This document shows positions 45,737 to 53,542 of a stretch of 64,000 bases of DNA, piece by piece. The notes under the pieces are model-generated. The model saw only the letters and a list, made by a program, of their open reading frames with translations, was not told the DNA's origin and ran no database searches. The stretch comes from Sphingorhabdus sp. Alg239-R122 (GTDB lineage: Bacteria > Pseudomonadota > Alphaproteobacteria > Sphingomonadales > Sphingomonadaceae): positions 1 through 64,000 of the forward strand of contig NZ_UNRC01000007.1 of assembly GCF_900537065.1 (NCBI RefSeq), in the 5' to 3' direction. The position numbers and the translations under genes were made by a program. Within the stretch, counting starts at the first letter, position 1. Each line of letters begins with the position of its first letter.

Positions 45737-46291
45737 ATGACTGAACTCGCATCGCGTACCCAGCTTCGAATGACATTTTTGCGTTGGGCGCTGTTCATAA
45801 TCCCGCTGATCATGCTGCTTGGCTTTATGTCTGGCCAGGCGTCGGGATCGGGTGAAGAGAATATCTGGTTCCAGATGTTGCAAAAGCCTGAAGCGCAACC
45901 GCCGGGTTGGGCCTTTGGAGTGGCGTGGACGATCCTCTATTTCATGATGGGACTTGCATTGACGCTGGTGGTCTGTGCGCGTGGCGCAGCGCAGCGTGGT
46001 CTCGCCGTTGCACTGTTTGTGGTACAGCTGGCGCTCAATCTGGCCTGGTCACCGTTATTTTTTGCACTGCATCAGGTTACATATGCTTTTTACCTGATCC
46101 TACTGATATTCCTGCTGGCGACAGCGACCACAATCGTATTCGGCCGTATTCGTCCGCTCGCAGCATGGTTGATGGTGCCCTATCTTGCCTGGCTATGCTT
46201 TGCGGCGATCCTGAACAAACAGTTTGACGAGCTCAACCCTGATGCTGAAACCCTTGAAGGGTCGGGTACGGCGCAATCTGTGCCAATTTGA
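45737..46291 (+). CDS. tspO: TspO/MBR-family tryptophan-rich sensory protein
   Basis: 184-residue membrane protein with five TM helices. WFQMLQKPEAQPPGWAFGVAWTILY, NLAWSPLFFALHQ and LAWLCFAAILN are the family's tryptophan-rich signature. TspO binds porphyrins and regulates pigment or stress responses in alphaproteobacteria. It follows tlyA by 65 nt on the same strand. Confidence 0.92.
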   Translation: MTELASRTQLRMTFLRWALFIIPLIMLLGFMSGQASGSGEENIWFQMLQKPEAQPPGWAFGVAWTILYFMMGLALTLVVCARGAAQRGLAVALFVVQLALNLAWSPLFFALHQVTYAFYLILLIFLLATATTIVFGRIRPLAAWLMVPYLAWLCFAAILNKQFDELNPDAETLEGSGTAQSVPI

Positions 46292-46379
46292 CGCCATATA
46301 GCCTTGTTTTTGGGGCTTGCATCCCCAAATAACAGGTGGAGCCAGAACAACGAAAAGCTATTCAAGCAGGACGAACATT

Positions 46380-46697
46380 ATGCAGAGCGAAAACAAGATA
46401 TTTGCCGATTTTGCCAAATTCATCAACGGCGCAGCAGGTACGATGGCGGGCATGGGCCGTGAAGCCGGTGAAAGTGCGCGCGAAAACATGCGTGAATGGA
46501 TTGCCGGTATGGACTTTGTATCGCGCGAAGAATTTGATGCGGTGAAAGACATGGCGGCCAAGGCGCGCGAAGAAACCGAAACGCTGAAAAAGCGTGTGGA
46601 AACACTTGAGGCGGCGCTGGCGAAAAAGCCCACGGCAAAACGCGCGACACGCAAGACGACTGGAAAATCATCGGGTACGGATAAGAAGGGCGGATAG
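46380..46697 (+). CDS. ubiK: UbiK-family accessory factor (membrane fusogenic coiled coil)
   Basis: 105 residues. An amphipathic N-terminus (IFADFAKFINGAAGTMAGM) is followed by FVSREEFDAVKDMAAKAREE and a coiled coil (about 65-85), then a Lys/Thr-rich tail. Matches BMFP/UbiK proteins, which assist ubiquinone biosynthesis complexes. The ATG at 46380 has AGGACG upstream; an upstream open frame is not coding. Confidence 0.85.
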   Translation: MQSENKIFADFAKFINGAAGTMAGMGREAGESARENMREWIAGMDFVSREEFDAVKDMAAKAREETETLKKRVETLEAALAKKPTAKRATRKTTGKSSGTDKKGG

Positions 46698-46867
46698 CCT
46701 GAAAGCCGCTGAAGTGGCTGTTGTCCACAACTTTCCCACAGGGAAGGTAAACTCTCCACATGCATTTTGGACACGCCGATTGCGCTGCCATGGCGGTAAA
46801 GTCATGGTCATTTCCAAGGCCCGTGAACGCAGATTCGCCAGTCACCCCCGGGCCCGGAATTGGATTC

Positions 46868-47371
46868 ATGAGCGAGCAGATAACCGGAATGGAAAGCGAC
46901 GAAGCCGCACCGGTGGATATGCTTGCTGCGTTTTTTGAAGCGCGTGGCTGGCCTAGCGAAATGGTAAGTGACGAGGAAATCGTCACTGAGGTTAAGGGCA
47001 GTTGGGCAACTTATCAGCTTCGTGCGATCTGGCGTCATGAAGACAATGTGTTGCAACTGCTGGCACTGCCGGACATTCGTATCAATGCGGACAAGCTGGC
47101 AGCGATGCATGAGGCACTGGCGCTCATCAATGAACAGCTCTGGCTTGGCCATTTCGACATCTGGTCGAACACGTCGGTGTTGTTATATCGGCACGGCTTG
47201 ATGTTGGGCAATGATGGGCTTCTCAGCATTGATCAGGCGCAGATGGCGGTTGAAGCCGCGATTGAAGAATGTGACCGTTTTTATCCTGTTTTCCAGTTTA
47301 TCCTTTGGGGTGACAAAAACCCGCAAGAAGCGTTGGAAAGTGCGTTGATTGATACGCAGGGCGAGGCTTGA
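46868..47371 (+). CDS. YbjN-domain protein
   Basis: 167 residues, soluble. VDMLAAFFEARGWPSEM, GSWATYQLRAIWRHEDNVLQLLA and ALALINEQLWLGHFDIW fit the YbjN (PF10722) fold, linked to stress and motility in E. coli but of unknown mechanism. ATG at 46868 preceded by GGAATTGGA. It ends 4 nt before proC; ybjN-proC is a common alphaproteobacterial pair. Confidence 0.85.
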   Translation: MSEQITGMESDEAAPVDMLAAFFEARGWPSEMVSDEEIVTEVKGSWATYQLRAIWRHEDNVLQLLALPDIRINADKLAAMHEALALINEQLWLGHFDIWSNTSVLLYRHGLMLGNDGLLSIDQAQMAVEAAIEECDRFYPVFQFILWGDKNPQEALESALIDTQGEA

Positions 47372-47375
47372 AGCT

Positions 47376-48191
47376 ATGACTGCATATCCGAAAAACCTGA
47401 CAATTTTCGGATGCGGCAACATGGCAGGAGCGATGCTGCACGGCTGGCTCGCAGATGGAATGGACCCGGCCCGCGTAACAGTCATTACGCCCAATGGCGG
47501 CAAAGTGCCGGAAGGCATACGCATATTGAAATCCGCTCCGACCGATATGCTGCCTGCGGACATGCTGCTGATCGGCATCAAGCCTTACATGCTGGCCGAT
47601 TTGGCACAGGATATTGCACCGCTGGCTGGCCCTGCCACGATGCTGGTATCGATACTGGCAGGGGTTGATGTGGCAACGACGCGGAGTTTTTTCCCCGATA
47701 GCGGGCCGATTGTACGCGCGATGCCGAATATGGCGGTCAGCATTGGCAAGTCACCGATTGGTATTTTCAGTGAAAAACTGGATGCTGCGCAGCATGGCTT
47801 GGTAGATGGCATGATGGTGGCACTGGGCAGTGTCGAATGGCTTGATCGTGAGGAACTGATCCACCTTATTATCGCGGTAAGCGGTTCAGGCCCCGCCTAT
47901 CTGTTCCGGTTTATCGATGCTCTTGCCAAGGGTGTGGCCGATCTGGGCCTCCCTAAAGATCAGGCAGATCGGCTGGCATTGGCCATGGTCGAAGGTGCTG
48001 CGGAGCTGGCGTCGAAATCAGGTGAAAACCCCGGCGTTCTTGCTGACCAGGTGGCCAGTCCCGGCGGTACGACGAGGCAAGCACTCAATGTGTTTGATGA
48101 AGATAATGCGCTGAACAAGCTGGTCCACAAAGCCGCGAAAGCGGCCTATGAACGCTCTATTGAGATGGAGGCTGAGGAGAAGGGAAATTAA
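47376..48191 (+). CDS. proC: Pyrroline-5-carboxylate reductase
   Basis: 271 residues; last step of proline synthesis. NAD(P)H-binding GCGNMAGAMLHGW at the N-terminus, IGIKPYML, VRAMPNMA, and the substrate-site signature VSGSGPAYLFRFIDAL and LADQVASPGGTTRQAL near the C-terminus. Probably co-transcribed with the YbjN gene. Confidence 0.95.
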   Translation: MTAYPKNLTIFGCGNMAGAMLHGWLADGMDPARVTVITPNGGKVPEGIRILKSAPTDMLPADMLLIGIKPYMLADLAQDIAPLAGPATMLVSILAGVDVATTRSFFPDSGPIVRAMPNMAVSIGKSPIGIFSEKLDAAQHGLVDGMMVALGSVEWLDREELIHLIIAVSGSGPAYLFRFIDALAKGVADLGLPKDQADRLALAMVEGAAELASKSGENPGVLADQVASPGGTTRQALNVFDEDNALNKLVHKAAKAAYERSIEMEAEEKGN

Positions 48192-48223
48192 CATGATGTC
48201 CATGAGGACATCATGGGAGTCTT

Positions 48224-49105
48224 CTATCCGCAATCCAGTCCGTAGAAATCCTGCACCTGTTTCCACGCTTCATCAGCGGTTTCAACCATGGTGAACAGGT
48301 CAAGGTCGCTCGGAGAAATAGTGCCTTCTTCACCCAGCACGTCCCAGTTGATAACCTTGTTCCAGAAATCACCGCCGAACAGCAAGATCGGAATAGGCTC
48401 CATCTTGCCTGTCTGGATCAGCGTCAATAGCTCAAAAAATTCGTCAAACGTACCGAAACCGCCTGGGAAAACGGCAACTGCGCGGGCGCGCAGCAGAAAA
48501 TGCATCTTGCGCAACGCGAAATAATGGAACTGGAAACTGAGATGCGGCGTCACATATTCATTGGGCGCCTGTTCATGCTCGAGTACGATGTTCAGGCCAA
48601 GTGTATCGGCGTCCACATCATGCGCGCCGCGGTTGGCGGCCTCCATAATTGATGGCCCACCACCGGAACAGACAACAAACTGTTTTTGCCCATCCTCGAC
48701 AATACCGCAAGTGCTGGCAAGCCGGGCCAGTTCGCGCGCTTCGTCATAATATTTCGACTTGGCCTTCAGGTTCTCGGCAATGCGTTTTTCCTGCGGTGTT
48801 TTGGCGGCCTCGATGATCGCATCGGCCTTGGACGGTTCGGGAATGCGTGCAGAACCGTACATAACGAATGTGGAGCCGATATCCGCTTCATCCAGCAGCA
48901 TCTCCGGTTTGAGTAGTTCGAGCTGAAACCGCACGGGGCGGAGTTCTTCGCGCAGTAAAAAGTCTGTATCGCGGTACGCCAACAAGTATGCAGGATCGCT
49001 GGTTTGTGGTGTCGAATAGGGTATTTCTTCCGCTGTTTTGGCATCTTCGGATGCGCGGCGAAATTTACGTTCGTGGATTTCTTTGCGTGTATTTTTATCT
49101 GTCAT
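48224..49105 (-). CDS. LOG-family (TIGR00730) nucleotide phosphoribohydrolase-like protein
   Basis: 293 residues. The Rossmann-like domain contains VMYGSARIPEP, VVCSGGGPSIMEAANRGAHD and the LOG motif PGGFGTFDE. Members remove ribose-5'-phosphate from purine nucleotides or cytokinin precursors. The protein has an extra N-terminal region of about 80 residues typical of the longer bacterial form. ATG at 49105 lacks a clear ribosome site. Confidence 0.88.
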   Translation of the reverse strand: MTDKNTRKEIHERKFRRASEDAKTAEEIPYSTPQTSDPAYLLAYRDTDFLLREELRPVRFQLELLKPEMLLDEADIGSTFVMYGSARIPEPSKADAIIEAAKTPQEKRIAENLKAKSKYYDEARELARLASTCGIVEDGQKQFVVCSGGGPSIMEAANRGAHDVDADTLGLNIVLEHEQAPNEYVTPHLSFQFHYFALRKMHFLLRARAVAVFPGGFGTFDEFFELLTLIQTGKMEPIPILLFGGDFWNKVINWDVLGEEGTISPSDLDLFTMVETADEAWKQVQDFYGLDCG

Positions 49106-49246
49106 GCAGGATGCGATAAGGCGGATTTGAGCTTGCGGCAATATTTATTTGATCGCTTCATGGTGATAAGTCGGCACCAGCCCGCCCTCCACTTGCGAGC
49201 GAGAGCGAACCAATTAAGACTTTGGGCAATAGCAAACCAATAGGCT

Positions 49247-49960
49247 TTACCTGCAATATCCTTTGCCGCTCATGTCAAAATGGAAATGATCACGGTGCGC
49301 ATTGTTATAATCGGGGCCAAGGACCGTGCCAAAGCGTTTGCAGGCACTGCGGTGGACAACACGCAGGAACTCGCGTTCACGTCGTGAGCCGTTCCATTCG
49401 CTTTTCACGCTGATGCGGCGACCATCGGCCAGCACGAAAGCGGCAACATCAATGGCATTGGCATGGGCGTGCTGCGAAAGTCGGGCAGAGCCGGCAATAC
49501 TGCGGCAGCTATAGCTGCCCATCGTTTCAATTCGAACCAGATCACTGCCGAGCATCTGCCGCGCGGCGCGGGCTACGCCATATTGTGCCCAGCTAGCAAA
49601 ATTGAGCGCTAACGGACAAGTAACGGGGCCAAGATTGGTGACTTCCAATGTGCTGCGAAATGGCGAATTGCGGTCAAAGCCGACATTGGAGAGGTTTACG
49701 CTGTTCACTTGACTGCACCCGCCGCCAAAATACTGGTCGGGCAGGGGTGTAAAATTGACCTTCGCCTTGCCAAGATCAGCGTGACAGGCACGGGTATCAG
49801 CATTCTGGGTAATACGCGGTGCGGCGCTGACCGAGGGACGTGGTGCGCTGGCTTTGGAAGAAGAGGTTCGGCCTTCGGGTAATATACCGCAGGCAGACAG
49901 CAACACTGTTGCCATTGCGGCGACCGCAAAGCGACCGATATGGGGGCGTAAAAACATCAT
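49247..49960 (-). CDS. Extensin-like C-terminal domain lipoprotein
   Basis: 237 residues. A leader ends in the lipobox LSAC, then a Ser/Ala/Pro-rich linker (about 28-50) and an extensin-like C-terminal domain. The latter contains SQHAHANAIDVAAF and HRDHFHFDMSG, whose His/Asp residues match an M15-type zinc site, so a peptidoglycan amidase/peptidase role is likely (inference). An ATG three bases later is an equal start. Confidence 0.88.
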   Translation of the reverse strand: MMFLRPHIGRFAVAAMATVLLSACGILPEGRTSSSKASAPRPSVSAAPRITQNADTRACHADLGKAKVNFTPLPDQYFGGGCSQVNSVNLSNVGFDRNSPFRSTLEVTNLGPVTCPLALNFASWAQYGVARAARQMLGSDLVRIETMGSYSCRSIAGSARLSQHAHANAIDVAAFVLADGRRISVKSEWNGSRREREFLRVVHRSACKRFGTVLGPDYNNAHRDHFHFDMSGKGYCR

Positions 49961-50048
49961 AACCTTTTATTAACCATGATTTGGTAAACAAAAAGTTAAC
50001 GAGGTCCTGTCTGATTCTATTTCAGGATAGCGGATTGGGGCAAAGTAA

Positions 50049-50078
50049 AAGGACCGGCAACCATGGTTGCCGGTCCTT
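50049..50078 (-). terminator. Perfect 30-nt palindrome, terminator of the autotransporter gene
   Basis: The palindrome runs from AAGGACCGGCAA to its exact complement around a central CCATGG, followed on the minus strand by TTTTACTTT. It starts 24 nt after the stop codon. Being symmetric it could also act on the other strand, though no gene there needs it. Confidence 0.8.
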
Positions 50079-50101
50079 CGGATTGGTTGGGGAGGCTATC
50101 A

Positions 50102-51547
50102 TTACCAACCAAATGTTACGCCAACACGACCAGCAGTGCCGCCGTCGCCATCAAAGCTGGTAGCAATACCTGCGTTGAGCGCGACATTGTCACTGACAAG
50201 ATAGTTTAACTGGCCAGAAACAGCAGTTTTGCTCTTATATTGCCCGAGGTTGAACGAGATGTTCAGAACCTTGCCCGGCAGGAACGTACTGCCGGAAAGA
50301 GCGACTGCGACCGCTGTGGATGCCTCAATCTTTTCATCAAGCCGGTCAATACGGTTGTTGATTTGTGTCAGCGAACCACCCAGCGCGTCAACCTGCTGAC
50401 GCAACGCATCATCGGCTGCAATTCGTGCATCAGTTTCGGCTGCGATTGCTGCAGTGTTGGCATCAATGTCTGTCCGATTTGTAGCAATATCTGCCGTGTT
50501 GACTGTTACACGTTCATCAAGGTTTACAAGTGCCGCGACGGCTTCAACCTCGAAATTGGTTTCTGCAGCGACCGGGTTTCCGGTCAAAGCACCTGCGGCC
50601 TGGGCAATTGCCATATTCGGACTTGCTTCAGCAGCCGTGAGCACTTCCTGGGCGCGTTCCAAGGTCCGGACACCGGAAGCCAGGGCAGTTTCGGCAGCTG
50701 CAGCATCAGTTGCTGCAGTGCTGGCAGCTGCGGCTGCATCAGCAACGGCTGCAATGCCTTCTTCAGAAACAGGCTGGCCTGCATCTGCCAGTGCATCGGT
50801 AAGGGCCATGTTGCCATTTAGCGATTCATTGGCTGCAGTTGCAGCATCCGCCGCTGCCATTTGGGCTGCGGTATTGGCAGCCTGCGCAGCATCCAGGTTA
50901 GTTGAAGCTGTTGCAGCAGCGTCAAGAGCAGCGTCACGTGTGGCTTCGGCGTTGTTCACAACGTCCTGCGCCGCCTGCTTGTCTGCACGTGCCGCGATTA
51001 GTGTCGCAAGCGCCACCTGAGCCTCAGGTGTTCCGTCGGTTGCGGCATCAAATGCGACTTGTGCGGCATCTTCCGCAGCCTGGGCATCAGTGAGTGTAGT
51101 TTCGGCAACAGTCAGCGCATTGCTTGCATCGGTAACTGTTGCACCAGCTTCGGCAAAAACTGTTGTTGCGGTTTCCTCGGTAGCCTGAGCTGCATCAGCA
51201 GCTGCGAATGCTTCATTGGCGGCAGCAAGCGCAGTCATATTTTCTTCTGTGAGGGCAGCCTCAACAGCAGCCTGCTGTGCTGCTGCTTCAGCAGCTGCCG
51301 CTTCGGCTGCGGCAGTTGCCTCAGCAGCAGCAGCAGCTTCTTCCTCTGTAGGAGCTGCGTCGGCAATTTGTCCGTCAAGGTCGGCATAGTCGCCGTCAAG
51401 ATCCCCAAACGTCTCGCTTGTGCTGGAAGCGGGGGTAGGTGCTGGGTCCGCAGTCTGCGCCATGACAGCGTTTGACATCGAGAAGGCTAACGCTGTGGAG
51501 AGCAGGAAGGTACCGCGGACCACATAACTTGTTTTAAAATTTTTCAT
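50102..51547 (-). CDS. Alanine-rich trimeric autotransporter (YadA-like anchor)
   Basis: 481-residue exported protein with signal peptide ending VMAQ (about 31). A very long alanine-rich coiled-coil stalk (about 65-335) holds heptad-like repeats such as EAAAAEAAAQQAA and AADAATAANE. A stretch with repeated VNTADIATNRTDID-type heptads and a right-angle coil (LDEKI) leads into the C-terminal YadA anchor of about 75 residues (AVAVALSGSTF to VGVTFGW). No globular head is visible, which is unusual for an adhesin. Start ATG with GAGGAAAG upstream; the palindrome follows the stop. Confidence 0.85.
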   Translation of the reverse strand: MKNFKTSYVVRGTFLLSTALAFSMSNAVMAQTADPAPTPASSTSETFGDLDGDYADLDGQIADAAPTEEEAAAAAEATAAAEAAAAEAAAQQAAVEAALTEENMTALAAANEAFAAADAAQATEETATTVFAEAGATVTDASNALTVAETTLTDAQAAEDAAQVAFDAATDGTPEAQVALATLIAARADKQAAQDVVNNAEATRDAALDAAATASTNLDAAQAANTAAQMAAADAATAANESLNGNMALTDALADAGQPVSEEGIAAVADAAAAASTAATDAAAAETALASGVRTLERAQEVLTAAEASPNMAIAQAAGALTGNPVAAETNFEVEAVAALVNLDERVTVNTADIATNRTDIDANTAAIAAETDARIAADDALRQQVDALGGSLTQINNRIDRLDEKIEASTAVAVALSGSTFLPGKVLNISFNLGQYKSKTAVSGQLNYLVSDNVALNAGIATSFDGDGGTAGRVGVTFGW

Positions 51548-51961
51548 TATCTTTCCTCACTGAAAAATAGATTCTCAATACTATTTGTTATTGACCAAAA
51601 TTCGTGGCCAGACCAAAAAATTTAACCCCCATTATGACATTTAAATCAGCAAGGTTTGTGCATAGGAAAATACATGCAGGCCAAGCCAACTTTAGGTAGC
51701 TAGAGCATTAAATCTCTCAGGGGTTGCTATGGGAATATTGGAAAATATAAAAGCAGTATCGAATGCATAAAGTATGTATAAAAAATGCATATAAAATAAA
51801 CACATATCATTTACACTTAAGATATGTGATACGCTTGAATTTCTTAGATAATATATAACTCTCTTGCGCGCGCTAAAAACTGTGTTTTGGCGCTGCGAGT
51901 CATGCCAATCCGAGGTGTGCTTCAGAAATCGTTGGGAGTGCGTGATGCTTGATATGGAATA
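51548..51961. other. AT-rich intergenic region, no gene seen
   Basis: About 414 nt, clearly richer in A/T than the genes around it. I find no reading frame of credible composition on either strand. It must contain the promoters of the divergent autotransporter and winged-helix genes. A 28-nt inverted repeat lies at 51801-51828, and TAAAAATGCATATAAAATAA-type runs lie just before it. The last 60 nt hold a short open frame ATGCTTGATATGGAATAG ending at the start of the next gene. Confidence 0.6.
51801..51828. promoter_or_regulatory. Inverted repeat, candidate operator
   Basis: CACATATC and GATATGTG form an 8-bp dyad separated by 12 nt, 134-161 nt before the winged-helix gene. Dyads of this size are typical operator sites; the binding protein is unknown, possibly the adjacent regulator. 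Confidence 0.35.
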
Positions 51962-52303
51962 GTGGTGAGCTACAAAAAAGATAGGTATAGCAATGATCTG
52001 GATTCAGAAAACGCAGCACATTTACTAAATCTGACTCGATATTTTGAGAGTGTCTGGGACATCAACATATTGACCAGAGAATCTAAGCTCCTACTTCACG
52101 TGATTAAGGGCGAGCACATGTCCATAAAAGAAGCAATAATATTGACTGACAGCTCTTATCGCGGCTTTTATATATTGCTCGACAGGATGGTTGCGAAACA
52201 GTTGATCGAAATAGTGCCGGATAAAAGTGATCGCAGGGTAAAACGCATAAAATTGACGGAGAAAGCTGCGAGTCATTTACTACGCGATAAAGAGTTGCGA
52301 TAA
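51962..52303 (+). CDS. Small MarR-like winged-helix protein
   Basis: 113 residues, starting at one of two tandem GTG codons (51962 or 51965), with GGAATA just upstream. MSIKEAIILTDSSYRGFYILLDRMVAKQLIEIV followed by DRRVKRIKLTEKA is the helix-turn-helix and wing of the MarR type, but the N- and C-terminal dimerisation helices are short. Base use is AT-richer than its neighbours, consistent with acquisition or with residence in the AT-rich patch. Target unknown. Confidence 0.7.
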   Translation: MVSYKKDRYSNDLDSENAAHLLNLTRYFESVWDINILTRESKLLLHVIKGEHMSIKEAIILTDSSYRGFYILLDRMVAKQLIEIVPDKSDRRVKRIKLTEKAASHLLRDKELR

Positions 52304-52361
52304 AACAATAATAAGAATAGTCGAGCAATGGAATTGTTCATAATATCAGGACGGACTGTAG

Positions 52362-52970
52362 ATGCTCTACAAACTGATAAATAGTTTATATTTCCTGTGG
52401 CTTCTGCTCGCAATCCCTGCGTTAGGCGCACTGTTGCAGTTTTCCCACAATCCCACCACTAGTTTTGACCTTATCCACCCTACGGGCGAATTTTCGGTGC
52501 GGCTGATGATTATAGCGATGATGATCTCTCCGTTGCGCCAGCTTTTCGGACGGCGCGGCTGGACTGACTGGCTCCTCAAACGCCGTCGCGCGATTGGAGT
52601 GGCAGCATTCGGCTATGCGCTGCTGCACCTGGTTTTTTACCTGATCGACATGGCGGTGTGGGAGCAGGTCGTGAAGGATGCGATGATTTTCAGTATCTGG
52701 ACGGGCTATATTGCCTTTGCCATATTCACCGTGATGGCGCTGACCAGTAACGACAGCGCTATGCGGATGCTGCGTGCCAATTGGAAGCGTCTGCAGCGTT
52801 TCGTCTATGCCGCCGCAATACTGACAGCCTTGCACTGGGTTTATGTCGATGGCGAATGGCGCGGCGCGCTTATTCACTTTATCCCGCTCGCGGCACTGGA
52901 AATCGCGCGCGTTGCACATATATTCACAAAACGTTCACGCAAAACTGCGCAAGTAGGCACCGTGATCTAA
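52362..52970 (+). CDS. MsrQ/YedZ-like ferric-reductase-type haem membrane protein
   Basis: 202 residues with six hydrophobic helices. HPTGEFSVRLMIIAMMISPLRQLF, RRAIGVAAFGYALLHLVFY and ALHWVYVDGEW supply the histidines that bind haem in the ferric-reductase-like domain. The fold matches MsrQ, which feeds electrons to the periplasmic methionine-sulfoxide reductase MsrP, but no msrP is visible here. A PepSY-like protein follows 20 nt later and could be its redox or membrane partner (inference). Confidence 0.85.
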   Translation: MLYKLINSLYFLWLLLAIPALGALLQFSHNPTTSFDLIHPTGEFSVRLMIIAMMISPLRQLFGRRGWTDWLLKRRRAIGVAAFGYALLHLVFYLIDMAVWEQVVKDAMIFSIWTGYIAFAIFTVMALTSNDSAMRMLRANWKRLQRFVYAAAILTALHWVYVDGEWRGALIHFIPLAALEIARVAHIFTKRSRKTAQVGTVI

Positions 52971-52990
52971 AGACAAAAGGATTGTTCGAT

Positions 52991-53308
52991 ATGAAATTCA
53001 GCCAAGCCCTTATGGCCGTTGCCGCAGCTACTGCGATGCAAGTTGCCACTGCAGAGCCAGCGCAAGCCACTGGTAAGATCAAATGCGAAGCTGGACCACA
53101 GTCCGGCTGGGTTTCCCGTGAGAAGCTTGAAGCTGAACTCAAAGCCAAAGGCTGGAAAATCAAAAAATCCAAAGTCGATGGCGGTTGTTATGAAGTTTAT
53201 GGCACGACCCCCAAAGGCGACCGTGTCGAAGCCTATTTCCACCCGGTGACAATGGAAAAGCTGCTGGTATCCCGCCGCGGGAAAGTGATTTTCCGCAAGA
53301 AGGGGTGA
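52991..53308 (+). CDS. Exported PepSY-like small protein
   Basis: 105 residues with signal peptide ending QATG (about 26). The mature part, with GWVSREKLEAELKAKGWKIKK, CYEVYGTTPKGDRVEAYFHP and a final RGKVIFRKKG, matches the PepSY (PF13670-type) fold found beside haem-binding membrane proteins. Two cysteines could form a disulfide. AAAGGA precedes the ATG. Likely co-transcribed with the MsrQ-like gene. Confidence 0.8.
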   Translation: MKFSQALMAVAAATAMQVATAEPAQATGKIKCEAGPQSGWVSREKLEAELKAKGWKIKKSKVDGGCYEVYGTTPKGDRVEAYFHPVTMEKLLVSRRGKVIFRKKG

Positions 53309-53463
53309 CGGAGGTCTTTTGACCTCGCGGTAATAAGCTGAGTCTTTTGATCTGACGCTAGAATGCCACGCCCCGCCGGAGGCGGATGCGAAGCATCTCG
53401 CCGTGAGGCCAAAAAAATCCTCAATCCACAATAATTTCACGCCCTCTCATATTTCCCGCTTGC

Positions 53464-53539
53464 CAATGCTGCATTGCATCATTACGCCGGTAATTGGGCC
53501 ACGCGGTCCCAACGCCGCGCGAGCTCTCTGTAAGGAGAG
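53464..53539 (+). ncRNA. serC leader RNA (serC motif-like)
   Basis: The leader directly before serC folds into four consecutive hairpins: CAATG-CTG-CATTG, ATTAC-GCCG-GTAAT, TTGGG/CCCAA around CACGCGGT, and CTCTC/GAGAG. The last one holds the serC ribosome site AAGGAG in its loop and 3' arm. The serC RNA motif is a known conserved structure in alphaproteobacteria upstream of serC-serA. Position and pairing fit, but I have not aligned it to the covariance model. It may regulate translation of serC. Confidence 0.6.
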
Positions 53540-53542
53540 AAT

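Noticed and set aside
46724-46745. DnaA-box-like TTGTCCACA near a second CCACA word
   Set aside because: A single near-match without further boxes, AT-rich unwinding element or dnaA/parAB neighbours; chance match in a 170-nt gap.
50454-51020. Open frames on the plus strand across the autotransporter
   Set aside because: The repetitive GCA/GCT codons of the alanine-rich gene create long open frames in all phases; no ribosome site or family features.
51059-51475. Cysteine/serine-rich frame resembling a keratin-associated protein
   Set aside because: It is the antisense of GCA/GCT-rich alanine codons, giving TGC/AGC; an artefact.
53311-53326. GAGGTC-TTTT-GACCTC hairpin after the PepSY-like gene
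   Set aside because: Only 6 bp and not followed by a T-run; could be a weak transcript end but I cannot support it as a terminator.
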